From UBA5972 sp964567685 (GTDB lineage: Bacteria; Pseudomonadota; Alphaproteobacteria; Rhodobacterales; Rhodobacteraceae): 64,000 nt of DNA. The notes under the pieces are model-generated. The model did no database searches and was not told the origin of the DNA. It saw nothing but the letters and a program-made list of their open reading frames with translations. The position numbers were made by a program, and so were the translations under genes. Positions 15,993 through 24,707 of the stretch are shown one piece after another; within the stretch, counting starts at the first letter, position 1; every line of letters starts with the position of its first letter. The stretch spans positions 1 to 64,000 of the forward strand of contig CAZMNO010000004.1 of assembly GCA_964567685.1 (NCBI GenBank), read 5' to 3'.

Positions 15993-18539
15993 ATGTCTCG
16001 CTACAACGCACGTGTGGTCGAACCCAAGTGGCAAGAAGCCTGGGACGAGGCTGAACTATTCAAAGCTGTGCGCGATCCGTTGCGGCAAAAATACTATGTC
16101 CTTGAAATGTTTCCCTATCCCTCCGGGCGCATTCATATGGGGCATGTGCGCAACTATACGATGGGAGATGTCGTCGCCCGTTACAAATCTGCAACAGGTT
16201 TTAACGTGCTGCATCCGATGGGCTGGGATGCCTTCGGGATGCCCGCAGAAAACGCGGCGATGGATAAGGGGGCGCACCCCGGCGAGTGGACCTATCAGAA
16301 CATCAAAGACATGCGCACCCAGCTCAAACCCATGGGATTGAGCATTGACTGGTCGCGTGAATTGGCGACCTGCGACCCTGAATATTACGGCCAGCAGCAG
16401 TCAATGTTCATCGATATGATGGAAAGTGGCCTGGTTTACCGCAAGAACGCGGTTGTGAACTGGGATCCCGTCGATATGACGGTTCTGGCAAATGAACAGG
16501 TTATCGATGGCAAAGGCTGGCGGTCGGGCGCGGTTGTCGAACGCAAGGAACTGACCCAGTGGTTTTTCCGCATATCCGACTTTTCCGCCGAATTGCTGGT
16601 GGCGCTGGATGGGTTGGACGGCTGGCCGGACAAGGTCCGCCTGATGCAGCAGAACTGGATCGGCAAATCCCGTGGGCTGGAATTCAGCTTTGATCTGGTC
16701 GATCGCCCCGATGCGATCGAAGTTTATACGACTCGTCCCGATACGTTGCTGGGTGCAAGCTTTATCGGTATTTCCCCCGATCATCCACTTGCCAAAGAGC
16801 TGGAAGACGCGAATCCGGCGCTGGCTGAGTTCAATCGCGAGTGCCGTCGCACCGGAACTTCGACCGCCGAACTGGAAACAGCAGAGAAAAAGGGGTTTGA
16901 TACCGGGCTCAGGGTCAGGCACCCGCTTGATCCCAAATGGGAACTCCCGGTCTGGGTGGCCAACTTCATTCTGATGGATTACGGCACCGGCGCGATCTTT
17001 GCCTGTCCGGCCCATGATCAACGTGATCTGGATTTTTGCCGCAAATACGATTTGCCGGTGATCGACACGTTCTTTGCGCTGGACCACGCCGAGCCGGTTG
17101 CTACCGAGGCTTTCGTGCCACCCAAAACCGAAACTGTGCAGTGGGTCGATCATTTTACCGGGTTGGACAAGGCAGCGGGTCAGGAAGCCATCGACGCGAC
17201 AATCGATTTTGCAGAAGAGGCAGGCTGGGGCAAAGGCGTGATCAACTACCGCCTGCGCGACTGGGGGGCATCACGCCAGCGCTATTGGGGATGCCCGATT
17301 CCGGTCGTGCATTGTGATTCGTGCGGAGTGGTTGCCGAAAAGAAAGAAAACCTGCCGGTAAAACTGCCGGATGATGTCACTTTTGACAAACCCGGAAATC
17401 CGCTTGACTGGCATCCGACCTGGCGCGACGTATCCTGCCCCTCCTGCGGTAAACCGGCACGGCGTGAAACTGATACGATGGACACGTTTGTTGATTCCTC
17501 GTGGTACTTCGCCCGCTTCACTGCACCCCGCGCGACAACGCCGACCGTGGCCGAGGATGCGGAATACTGGATGAATGTCGACCAGTATATCGGTGGTATC
17601 GAACACGCGATCCTGCACCTGCTGTATTCCCGCTTCTTTGCCCGGGCGATGAATCTGACCGGTCATTTGCCGAAATCTGCGATTGAGCCGTTCAATGCGC
17701 TGTTCACGCAAGGAATGGTGACCCATGAGACCTATTCGACTCCGGGCAAGGATGGCCGCCCGGTCTGGCATACGCCGGATGAGGTGACTTTGTCCGAAGA
17801 GGGCGCGACATTGCGCGATACCGGTCAATCCGTCGATATCGGCCCAATCATCAAGATGTCTAAGTCAAAGAAGAACGTTGTCGATCCCGAAGATATCATT
17901 GATCAATACGGTGCCGACACCGCACGGTGGTTCGTGATGTCCGACAGCCCGCCCGAGCGCGATGTGGAATGGACAGCTGCAGGCGCTGAGGCAGCGTGGA
18001 AACACCTGCAGCGTATTTGGCGTTTGACCGAGGAAATTGGCGAAGCACCGGAAGATGGCACAGCCGACGAGGCGCTGGAAAAAGCCACGCACAGAGCGGT
18101 TGATGAAGTCACCAAGGGAATAGAGGGGTTTGCCTTCAACAAATCTGTCGCCAAGTTATACGAGTTTACCAACACACTGGCGAAATCATCGGCAGGGGCC
18201 ACCGCCAAGCGCAAGGCCATGATGGTCATGGCGCAGATGATGCAGCCGATGACGCCGCATCTGGCCGAAGAGGTCTGGCAGGCTCTGGGCGGTGAGGGGC
18301 TAGTTGCAAAGGCCGCTTGGCCCAAGGCCGATCCAGCAATGCTGGTCGATGATACGGTCGTTCTGCCGATCCAGATCAATGGCAAACGCCGCTCTGAAAT
18401 CACGGTCGCCAAGACTTTGGCAAAAGAAGAGGTTGAAAAACTGGTTCTGGCCGATGATGCTGTGGTCAGGTTTCTGGCAGGCAATCCTGTGAAGAAGCTG
18501 ATCGTTGTACCGGGCCGGATCGTCAATGTTGTCATCTGA
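15993..18539 (+). CDS. leuS: Leucyl-tRNA synthetase
   Basis: Charges tRNA(Leu) in the cytosol. The 848-residue class I synthetase has the HIGH-like motif HMGH at residues 48-51 after FPYPSGRI, the CP1 editing domain in the first half (TTRPDTLLGASFIG, DYGTGAIFACPAHDQRD with the conserved editing Asp), and KMSKS at 621-625. The C-terminal anticodon-binding region ends ITVAKTLAKEEVEKL. The ATG at 15993 follows AAGGAATAAAGTG; a TTG six codons upstream is less likely. The 3' end overlaps the lptE start by 14 bases, and holA follows, the standard leuS-lptE-holA order. Confidence 0.97.
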   Translation: MSRYNARVVEPKWQEAWDEAELFKAVRDPLRQKYYVLEMFPYPSGRIHMGHVRNYTMGDVVARYKSATGFNVLHPMGWDAFGMPAENAAMDKGAHPGEWTYQNIKDMRTQLKPMGLSIDWSRELATCDPEYYGQQQSMFIDMMESGLVYRKNAVVNWDPVDMTVLANEQVIDGKGWRSGAVVERKELTQWFFRISDFSAELLVALDGLDGWPDKVRLMQQNWIGKSRGLEFSFDLVDRPDAIEVYTTRPDTLLGASFIGISPDHPLAKELEDANPALAEFNRECRRTGTSTAELETAEKKGFDTGLRVRHPLDPKWELPVWVANFILMDYGTGAIFACPAHDQRDLDFCRKYDLPVIDTFFALDHAEPVATEAFVPPKTETVQWVDHFTGLDKAAGQEAIDATIDFAEEAGWGKGVINYRLRDWGASRQRYWGCPIPVVHCDSCGVVAEKKENLPVKLPDDVTFDKPGNPLDWHPTWRDVSCPSCGKPARRETDTMDTFVDSSWYFARFTAPRATTPTVAEDAEYWMNVDQYIGGIEHAILHLLYSRFFARAMNLTGHLPKSAIEPFNALFTQGMVTHETYSTPGKDGRPVWHTPDEVTLSEEGATLRDTGQSVDIGPIIKMSKSKKNVVDPEDIIDQYGADTARWFVMSDSPPERDVEWTAAGAEAAWKHLQRIWRLTEEIGEAPEDGTADEALEKATHRAVDEVTKGIEGFAFNKSVAKLYEFTNTLAKSSAGATAKRKAMMVMAQMMQPMTPHLAEEVWQALGGEGLVAKAAWPKADPAMLVDDTVVLPIQINGKRRSEITVAKTLAKEEVEKLVLADDAVVRFLAGNPVKKLIVVPGRIVNVVI

Positions 18540-19023
18540 TCGCCGAAAGTTCTTAATTACCCTCGGGGTGTTGCCACTGGCAGCCTGCGGATTTACGCCT
18601 GTTTACAAAGAAGGCGCTGCTGCGCGGGGCCTTATGGGCCAAATCCGGTTCAACCTGATTGAATCGCGCGAAGGCTTTCTGATGCTTGAGCGTCTGGAGA
18701 ACCGGCTTGGCGCTCCTTCAGCAAACAGTCGCTATGCTGCTGAGATTGTCCTTGAGATTGAAGAAGTAGTCCTGACGTTGACCGCAGCCACTTCGCTTGA
18801 GCGAATTACCGTGAATGGCACCGCAACGCTAAAGGTGAAAGATATCGCAACCGGCGAAGAGGTGTTTTCTGACAAGCTGCGCGAGACCACTGGCTATTCC
18901 AGCAGTTCCGAAACCGCCGTCAGCGTTTCTGTGAAACGCGATGCGCATGAACGTCTGGTGCTTTCGCTTGCGGATAAAATCGTTTCACGCCTCAGTTCGA
19001 CCGCCAATAGCTGGGCAACATGA
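18526..19023 (+). CDS. lptE: LPS-assembly lipoprotein LptE
   Basis: LptE plugs the LptD barrel and helps insert lipopolysaccharide into the outer membrane. The product of about 165 residues starts MLSSDRRKFLITLG and has the lipobox LAAC, then the hallmark CGFTPVYKEG of alphaproteobacterial LptE. Sequence beyond this is weakly conserved in the family, with a helical segment LEIEEVVLTLTAATSLERI and terminal DAHERLVLSLADKIVSRL. The gene overlaps leuS upstream and the holA start (TGA/ATG, four bases) downstream, so all three are probably one transcript. Confidence 0.9.
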   Translation: MLSSDRRKFLITLGVLPLAACGFTPVYKEGAAARGLMGQIRFNLIESREGFLMLERLENRLGAPSANSRYAAEIVLEIEEVVLTLTAATSLERITVNGTATLKVKDIATGEEVFSDKLRETTGYSSSSETAVSVSVKRDAHERLVLSLADKIVSRLSSTANSWAT

Positions 19024-20039
19024 AGCTCTCTGGGCGCGAGGCGGTCAGGTTTTTCGAAAAACCTGAAACCGGGCGTGCTGGAATGTTGATCTATGGCCCG
19101 GATCCGATGCGGGTGGCGCTCAGACGCCAGCAGATGATCGCTGCTCTGATTGGTCCTGAGGGTGAGAAAGAGATGCGCCTCACGCGGCTCACTGGGGCTG
19201 ACCTGCGCAAAGACAGCTCTCTTTTGTCAGATGGAATGAAAGCGCAGGGATTTTTTCCCGGGCCGCGGGTGGTGTTTGTTGAAGACGCAACGGACAGTCT
19301 GAGCAAAACGATCAGCGCCGGTCTTGACGATTGGCAGGATGGCGATGCCTTCTTTGTTGTCACGGCAGGGCAACTGAAAGCGCGGGCAAGTCTGCGCAAG
19401 TTGTTTGAAGGGCATTCGAATGCCTATGCGGCGGCTGTCTACACCGACCCACCTTCGCGCAGTGAAATCGAAGTGATGGTAGCAAAGGCGGGAATAAAGG
19501 CGGTGGACTCTGGCGCCATGAATGACCTTATCACCTTATCGCGCGAGCTTGATCCTGGTGATTTTCAGCAAACGATCGAAAAACTTGGGCTTTATACGCT
19601 GGCAGCCGACGCACCGATCAGTAGCGCTGACATTGCCGCTGTTGCGCCGCTTTCAAGCGAGGCTGCACTGGATGATGCTCTGCACCTGATTGCTGAGGCC
19701 CGTTTTGGTGAGGTCGGGCCGATCATGCACCGGCTTGAGGGTCAGGGAATGAATCCGACAACGATCTGTATCGGCGCAACCCGGCATTTTCGGGCACTTC
19801 ACGTGGCGGCAAGCCATCCCAAAGGCGTTGAGGCTGGTCTTGCGGCCACGCGCCCACCGGTTTTTGGGCCGCGCCGTGACCGCATGGCCCGTCAGGCACG
19901 AACGCTAGGAACACGGCGGATTGAGAATGCGCTGATGATCCTCACCGACACGGATCTTGACCTGCGCAGCTCGCGCCCTGTTCCGGCCCGTGCCATGCTG
20001 GAACGCGCGTTCATCAAAATTGCCATGCTGGCCAGATAG
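19020..20039 (+). CDS. holA: DNA polymerase III delta subunit
   Basis: The clamp-loader delta subunit opens the beta clamp. The 339-residue protein has the HolA layout: LIYGPDPMRVALRRQQMI near residue 25, a diverged AAA+ fold lacking a Walker A, FVEDATDSL near 85, and the C-terminal collar domain (MNPTTICIGATRHFRALH, LMILTDTDLDLRSS). It overlaps lptE by four bases. The next gene, a glutathione transferase, begins 15 bases after the stop and may be cotranscribed, although it has no link to replication. Confidence 0.92.
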   Translation: MKLSGREAVRFFEKPETGRAGMLIYGPDPMRVALRRQQMIAALIGPEGEKEMRLTRLTGADLRKDSSLLSDGMKAQGFFPGPRVVFVEDATDSLSKTISAGLDDWQDGDAFFVVTAGQLKARASLRKLFEGHSNAYAAAVYTDPPSRSEIEVMVAKAGIKAVDSGAMNDLITLSRELDPGDFQQTIEKLGLYTLAADAPISSADIAAVAPLSSEAALDDALHLIAEARFGEVGPIMHRLEGQGMNPTTICIGATRHFRALHVAASHPKGVEAGLAATRPPVFGPRRDRMARQARTLGTRRIENALMILTDTDLDLRSSRPVPARAMLERAFIKIAMLAR

Positions 20040-20053
20040 TCAAAGGATTGACC

Positions 20054-20641
20054 ATGTACAAACTGCTGGGAAACAAAAAGAGCCGCGGGTTCAGGGTCTT
20101 GTGGGCGCTGGAGGAAATGGAGCTCCCTTATGAGTTCGTGTCGGTATCCCCTCGGTCGGATGAGGTTCGGGCCTATAATCCATCGGGTAAGATTCCGGTG
20201 TTTCTCGATGGTGATGACGTCATTTTGGACAGTGTGGCGATTGTGCAGTATCTGGCCGACAAGCATGGCAAGCTTACCTATCCTGCCGGAACTATCGAAC
20301 GGGCTCATCAGGACGGGTTCATGCAATTCGCCTGTGATGAAATGGACGGGGTATTGTGGACCGCTGCACGCAACACATTTGTGTTGCCAGAGGAAAAGCG
20401 AGTCGCGGAAGTCAAACCGACCCTGCGCTGGGAATACGCCCGCTCAATGAAGATTCTGGCTGATCGGCTGAGCGATAGGGAGTTCCTGATGGGGGATGAA
20501 TTTACGGTCGCTGATATCGTGACGGCCCATTGCGGAACCTGGGCACGCAATGCCGGGTTTGAGTTTGATCAACCGGTGGTCAGCGACTATATCGACCGGG
20601 TGATTTCACGACCCGCGCATAAGCGCGCCCGGGAGGCCTGA
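20054..20641 (+). CDS. Glutathione S-transferase family protein
   Basis: A cytosolic protein of about 195 residues with an N-terminal thioredoxin-like domain (YKLLGNKKSRGFRVLWALEE, then NPSGKIPVFLDGDDVILDSVAIVQYL with the glutathione-binding Pro-Val and Asp-Ser pairs) and an all-helical C-terminal domain containing FTVADIVTAHCGTWA. Ser at about residue 10 is the likely thiol-activating residue. The substrate is unknown. The ATG at 20054 is preceded by AAAGGATTGACC. It follows holA closely and is convergent with the Ldh-family gene. Confidence 0.88.
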   Translation: MYKLLGNKKSRGFRVLWALEEMELPYEFVSVSPRSDEVRAYNPSGKIPVFLDGDDVILDSVAIVQYLADKHGKLTYPAGTIERAHQDGFMQFACDEMDGVLWTAARNTFVLPEEKRVAEVKPTLRWEYARSMKILADRLSDREFLMGDEFTVADIVTAHCGTWARNAGFEFDQPVVSDYIDRVISRPAHKRAREA

Positions 20642-20665
20642 TAATTCTGAAGAGAGTCAGATGGC

Positions 20666-21673
20666 TCACGGCAAAAGGCCGAGAATCTCCTGATGAAGGC
20701 TTTCGGGAATGAATATCCCCTCGTCAGCCGTTTTTTTGCGACTGTTAAACCTGCGTTCACCCGGCAGTCTAGTCCCGTCCTGTGCCAGTATTTCCGTGAA
20801 CAGTTTTTCACCATGTGCAAGAAATCCGTCAGGATCGCCGAATTTTGCAGGATCAAGGGCGATGATAAGTTCACCACCCTTTGGTGGTCCGCCTTTGCCG
20901 GCGTCGTCTTCCGCCGATTCCAGGCTCAGGAACTCCCCGATCAGAGGGCCTGCCAGCAGTTCAACCATCATCGCAAGTGAGGCGCCCTTATATCCGCCAA
21001 ATCCAAGTTGTGCGCCTTTCAGCACGACATTCGGATCAGTCGTTCCTTCCCCTTTCGGGCCGATACCGGCGGTTTCCGGAACGCTGTGACCATCTCGTGC
21101 AGCGATCTGAATTTCACCCCGCGCCATCGCTGACGACGCCTGATCAAACACCAGAGGAGGTGCGTCCCTGCGCGGCCATGCAAAGCCCATCGGGTTTGTT
21201 CCAAACAGCGCTTTGATACCACCCGCAGGCGCGACATAAGGATAGGACGCTGTGACCGCGATGGCACAGAGGCCGTCCATCGCCAGTGCCTCCACTTCGG
21301 GCCACATCGCAGCGATGTGGAACATGTTTGTGAATGCCAGCGCAGCAATGCCGTTTTGCCGCGCGCAATCAACCATTGGCCCATGCGCGATCTGCTGGCC
21401 CAGCGGGGCAAAACCGGCGTCGCCATCAACCCGGATCACCGCAGGGGCCAGGGGTTCCAGCTTGGGTTCTGCCTTGCCGTTAACACGACCGGAGCGGACT
21501 CCGGACACATACCAAGGCAGGCGAAACAGGCCGTGCGACTGGCAGATATCCCGCTCGGCTTCGATCATCCTGTCGGCTGCTGCGCGGGCGTTTGCTTCAT
21601 CGCAGCCGTTGGCCAAAAGGCATGAAAGCGCCAGATCGTGCGCCTGGGAAAGTGTGAGGTTAACCTGGGTCAT
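20666..21673 (-). CDS. Ldh-family NAD(P)-dependent oxidoreductase
   Basis: A 335-residue member of the malate/L-lactate dehydrogenase (Ldh2/YlbC/AllD) family, which differs in fold from classical lactate dehydrogenases and reduces 2-oxo acids or cyclic imines such as delta-1-pyrroline-2-carboxylate. Family marks are the catalytic His in ICQSHGLFRLPWYV near residue 47, the DGDAGFAPLGQQIAHGPM segment, and GYKGASLAMMVELLAGPL late in the chain. The ATG at 21673 is preferred because the family starts with such a V-LTLSQAHDLAL helix; the reading to 21718 adds 15 poorly conserved residues. The substrate cannot be chosen from sequence. Neighbours are two glutathione transferase genes. Confidence 0.85.
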   Translation of the reverse strand: MTQVNLTLSQAHDLALSCLLANGCDEANARAAADRMIEAERDICQSHGLFRLPWYVSGVRSGRVNGKAEPKLEPLAPAVIRVDGDAGFAPLGQQIAHGPMVDCARQNGIAALAFTNMFHIAAMWPEVEALAMDGLCAIAVTASYPYVAPAGGIKALFGTNPMGFAWPRRDAPPLVFDQASSAMARGEIQIAARDGHSVPETAGIGPKGEGTTDPNVVLKGAQLGFGGYKGASLAMMVELLAGPLIGEFLSLESAEDDAGKGGPPKGGELIIALDPAKFGDPDGFLAHGEKLFTEILAQDGTRLPGERRFNSRKKTADEGIFIPESLHQEILGLLP

Positions 21674-21876
21674 GGGATCCTCGGAAAATGATGGGTCAGC
21701 GGAGACTGGCATAACCATACTGACACAGCAAGGTTTCAGCGGCGCAGAAATCCGGCGACCGGCAACCCGGCCATGATCACAAACACGCCCACAGAGGCTT
21801 GCCAGACTTGCCCATGCACGAAGGATTGCCCAATTTACCTTTGTAACGAATAGTGGCCTCGCAAGGAGGGTGGTGG

Positions 21877-22836
21877 ATGGGTGTGATGATCAAGGGGGTC
21901 TATCAGGTTGATGATCCAGAACCTGACACTGAAGCCTCGGGCACCTACAAGCGAAGCGCAAGTACGATTCGCAACTGGATTACCCGGGATGGGTCCGCGG
22001 GGCCGACCGGCAAATCGGGGTTTCCCATGGAAAGCGGGCGCTACCATCTGTTTGTTGCCTGGAACTGCCCGTGGGCACATCGGGCCTTGCTGGCGCGGGT
22101 TATTAAAGGGCTGGAAGAGGACATATCAGTTTCATATGCCTGCCCCAGACGGACCGGGCAGGGGTGGGTTTTTGATGAAACCGGGGCACACGCTGATACA
22201 TTGCTGGGTGTTCGCGCCGTCCATGAAATATATGCTCTTGCCGATCCGGTCTATACCGGGCGGATCACTGTGCCTGTTTTGTTTGACAAGCAATCCGGAC
22301 GCCCGGTCAGCAATGAATCCGCTGATATTGTGCGCATGTTAAATGAGATGGGGGATCAAGTGATCGACCTTTACCCGGCTTCACTAAAGCAACAGATCGA
22401 TGCGTGGAACGCCTTGATTTATCCGACCCTCAACAATGGGGTCTACCGCGCCGGGTTTGCCCGCACCCAGCCAGCCTATGACGAGGCCGTTGCTGAGGTT
22501 TTTGCAACGCTTGAAAAGATCGAAACCCGGCTCGCCACTTCAAGATATCTAACCGGCGAACACTTGACCGAAGCTGATTTGCGCCTGTTTCCGACACTGG
22601 TTCGGTTTGACGTTGCCTATCACTATGCGTTCAAGTGCAATCTTCACCGGCTTGTCGACTATCCCAACCTCTGGGCCTATGCGCGCTCGATTTATCAGAT
22701 GCCTGGCATTGCGGGTACGGTGGAATTTGACATCTACAAACAGGGGTATTTTTCACCGTCCGAATTGCGAAACCCGCTCGGGATCATACCGGTTGGCCCC
22801 GTGACGGATTGGTCGGAGCCTCACGGTCGGGATTGA
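21877..22836 (+). CDS. Glutathionyl-hydroquinone reductase (Xi-class GST)
   Basis: Reduces glutathionyl-hydroquinones to hydroquinones with glutathione. The 319-residue protein has the catalytic Cys64 in AWNCPWAHRALLARV, the upstream FRNWI-like block (IRNWITRDG), and the C-terminal helical domain with GVYRAGFARTQPAYDEAV and LTEADLRLFPTLVRFDV, all characteristic of the YqjG/ECM4 class. Start ATG 21877 follows a perfect AAGGAGG with seven bases spacing. It is divergent from the Ldh-family gene across about 200 bases. Confidence 0.9.
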   Translation: MGVMIKGVYQVDDPEPDTEASGTYKRSASTIRNWITRDGSAGPTGKSGFPMESGRYHLFVAWNCPWAHRALLARVIKGLEEDISVSYACPRRTGQGWVFDETGAHADTLLGVRAVHEIYALADPVYTGRITVPVLFDKQSGRPVSNESADIVRMLNEMGDQVIDLYPASLKQQIDAWNALIYPTLNNGVYRAGFARTQPAYDEAVAEVFATLEKIETRLATSRYLTGEHLTEADLRLFPTLVRFDVAYHYAFKCNLHRLVDYPNLWAYARSIYQMPGIAGTVEFDIYKQGYFSPSELRNPLGIIPVGPVTDWSEPHGRD

Positions 22837-22946
22837 CCCTTCTGAAATCAGTAGATAACGTCCGGGCAGCTCAAGTCGGCAGGCAGTGAGCTTTAATCGG
22901 TGTGTGCCATGACATCCCCTCGTTTCCGTCGATAAAGGAGGCCGTT

Positions 22947-24521
22947 ATGGAAACCAGTCATCAAGTGACCCCCCGCAGGCGTGGCCGAGGCACGCCGAAA
23001 CCAGTTGCCGCAACACCCGATGCGTTTACCCTTTCCGCAGCGCGGCCACCGCGCCCCTCTTTCGGCTTTCTTAGCGAAGGCCAGATCGCTGAACTCAAAG
23101 ATCGTGTTTTTGATTTGTTGCAGGATTACGGCGTCGTCGTCATCCATCCGGAAGCGCAAAAGGCGCTTAAGCAGGCCGGGGCAAAAGAAGGGAACGATTC
23201 GGATCGTTTGAAACTGCCCAAAGAGCTGGTTCAGCAGGCGCTAGCCGAGGTGCCGAAATCGGTTTCTCTTTACGGTAAGCAATCCCGGTTTGATGTGCAT
23301 TTGCCGCGCAAAGACGCCGGATTCGTGATGCGCACCGGGACCGGCGCACATGGCTATGTCGATCCCCGTGATGCCAAATACCGAGACCTCGATCTGAAGG
23401 CTGTGCGCGAAATAGCTGCGGTTGGGTCAGGGCTCAATCAGGTTGGTTTTCTCGCCCATCCGTTTGTTGCCGGGGTTCCCGAGATTACGGCGGACATCCA
23501 CTCGTTTTCCACGATGGTCAGTCACGCGAACAAGCATTGCTGGATTCAGCCTTATGGCAAAGATAATGTCGAATACCTGATCAGAATTGCGGCCATTGCT
23601 GCCGGGGGGGAAGACGCTTTGCGCGCTCGGCCTCTGACCTCGATGATCACCTGTTCTTTCTCGCCGCTCGAGTTCAAATACATGGATACCGAGGTGATCA
23701 TTCAGGCGGGTCGAAACAACATCCCGCTTCACCTTTGTTCGCTGCCTTCAGCTGGGGGTACGGCCCCGCTGACGACAGCCGGAATGGTGCTGATGGCGGC
23801 GGCTGAAATCGTATCGATGGTGACGATCGCCCATGTTCTGGCCCCAGGCACACCGGTCATTGCGACACCTTTGATGTTCACTCTGGACATGCGCACCGGA
23901 TCAGCCCTGCAATCCTGCCCGGAATCGCTGCAGGCGGCCAGCATGGCCATTCAGATGATGAAACAAGGGTTTGGCTTGCCCGCACATACCTATGGGTCGG
24001 GCTCTGACACACCGGATGTGTGCCACCAGTCAATGGCAGAACGCGCGCTGTTGAGTCAGACGGTCGTTTTGTCAGGGGCCGATGTATTGGGTGGTATCGG
24101 GCAGCTTGAATGTGCGACGGTTTTCAGCCCGGTGCAGGCCGTTCTGGACAATGAGGTTGGCGCGATGCTGCGCCGTTTCATCGAGCCGCCTGAAATCAGT
24201 GACACCAGTCTGAACTGGGAAGAGGTGTCTTCGATCAGAACCGGCGGGCATTTCCTTGACAGTGCGCATACTCTGGAATTGTGCCGCAACCAGCATACGC
24301 CCGATGTGTTTCTGCGCGAAGGGCGGGATGACTATGAGAAATCCGGTCGTCGCACTGCCTTTGATACCGCTCGAGAGAAGTCGCTTGAATTGATAGAGGC
24401 CGCCCCGGAGGAGGGGGTTTTGTCCGAGGATCAGCGCCGCGAGATTACCGAAGTTGTTGCGGCAGGGGACAAGTTTATCCTTGAACAAAATGCAGCGCCG
24501 GGTGCTGTGGAAGTGATCTAA
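22947..24521 (+). CDS. MttB-family (trimethylamine methyltransferase-like) protein
   Basis: A 524-residue protein related to MttB, which moves a methyl group from a quaternary or tertiary amine to a corrinoid protein. Conserved stretches include FGFLSEGQIAELKDRVFDLL near residue 30, AHGYVDPRDAKYRDLDL, ITCSFSPLEFKYMDTEV and the late DVLGGIGQLECATVFSPVQAV. The frame has no in-frame amber codon, so it is one of the non-pyrrolysine members, some of which (MtgB type) demethylate glycine betaine. The first 30 residues are basic and Pro-rich. The start has the strong site AAAGGAGG five bases before the ATG. No corrinoid-binding protein gene lies in the window. Confidence 0.88.
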   Translation: METSHQVTPRRRGRGTPKPVAATPDAFTLSAARPPRPSFGFLSEGQIAELKDRVFDLLQDYGVVVIHPEAQKALKQAGAKEGNDSDRLKLPKELVQQALAEVPKSVSLYGKQSRFDVHLPRKDAGFVMRTGTGAHGYVDPRDAKYRDLDLKAVREIAAVGSGLNQVGFLAHPFVAGVPEITADIHSFSTMVSHANKHCWIQPYGKDNVEYLIRIAAIAAGGEDALRARPLTSMITCSFSPLEFKYMDTEVIIQAGRNNIPLHLCSLPSAGGTAPLTTAGMVLMAAAEIVSMVTIAHVLAPGTPVIATPLMFTLDMRTGSALQSCPESLQAASMAIQMMKQGFGLPAHTYGSGSDTPDVCHQSMAERALLSQTVVLSGADVLGGIGQLECATVFSPVQAVLDNEVGAMLRRFIEPPEISDTSLNWEEVSSIRTGGHFLDSAHTLELCRNQHTPDVFLREGRDDYEKSGRRTAFDTAREKSLELIEAAPEEGVLSEDQRREITEVVAAGDKFILEQNAAPGAVEVI

Positions 24522-24559
24522 AACGGCCCGTACGGGTTCACTTGGCGCATAACGGTGCG

Positions 24560-24586
24560 GAATCCGGTTTTCCGGCAGCCGGATTC
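24560..24586. repeat. Small inverted repeat after the MttB-family gene
   Basis: GAATCCGG at 24560-24567 and CCGGATTC at 24579-24586 can form an eight-pair hairpin 40 bases past the stop codon. No T-run follows, so termination is doubtful. It lies in the 186-base gap before the TPR-sulfotransferase gene; nothing else is seen there. Confidence 0.4.
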
Positions 24587-24707
24587 TGGTCACGCTGCGA
24601 CGGTGATCCCCAACACGCGGTTGCGCCGGTTTTTGCAGTTGCGCTAATATGCATGAGTTTTGACCGGGTGTCGGCAAAACACAGACGAATGAATGCGGAA
24701 TAACCTT

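Noticed and set aside
16401..17153. 250-codon frame on the minus strand inside leuS
   Set aside because: The region encodes the conserved editing domain of LeuRS on the other strand and the antisense product resembles nothing.
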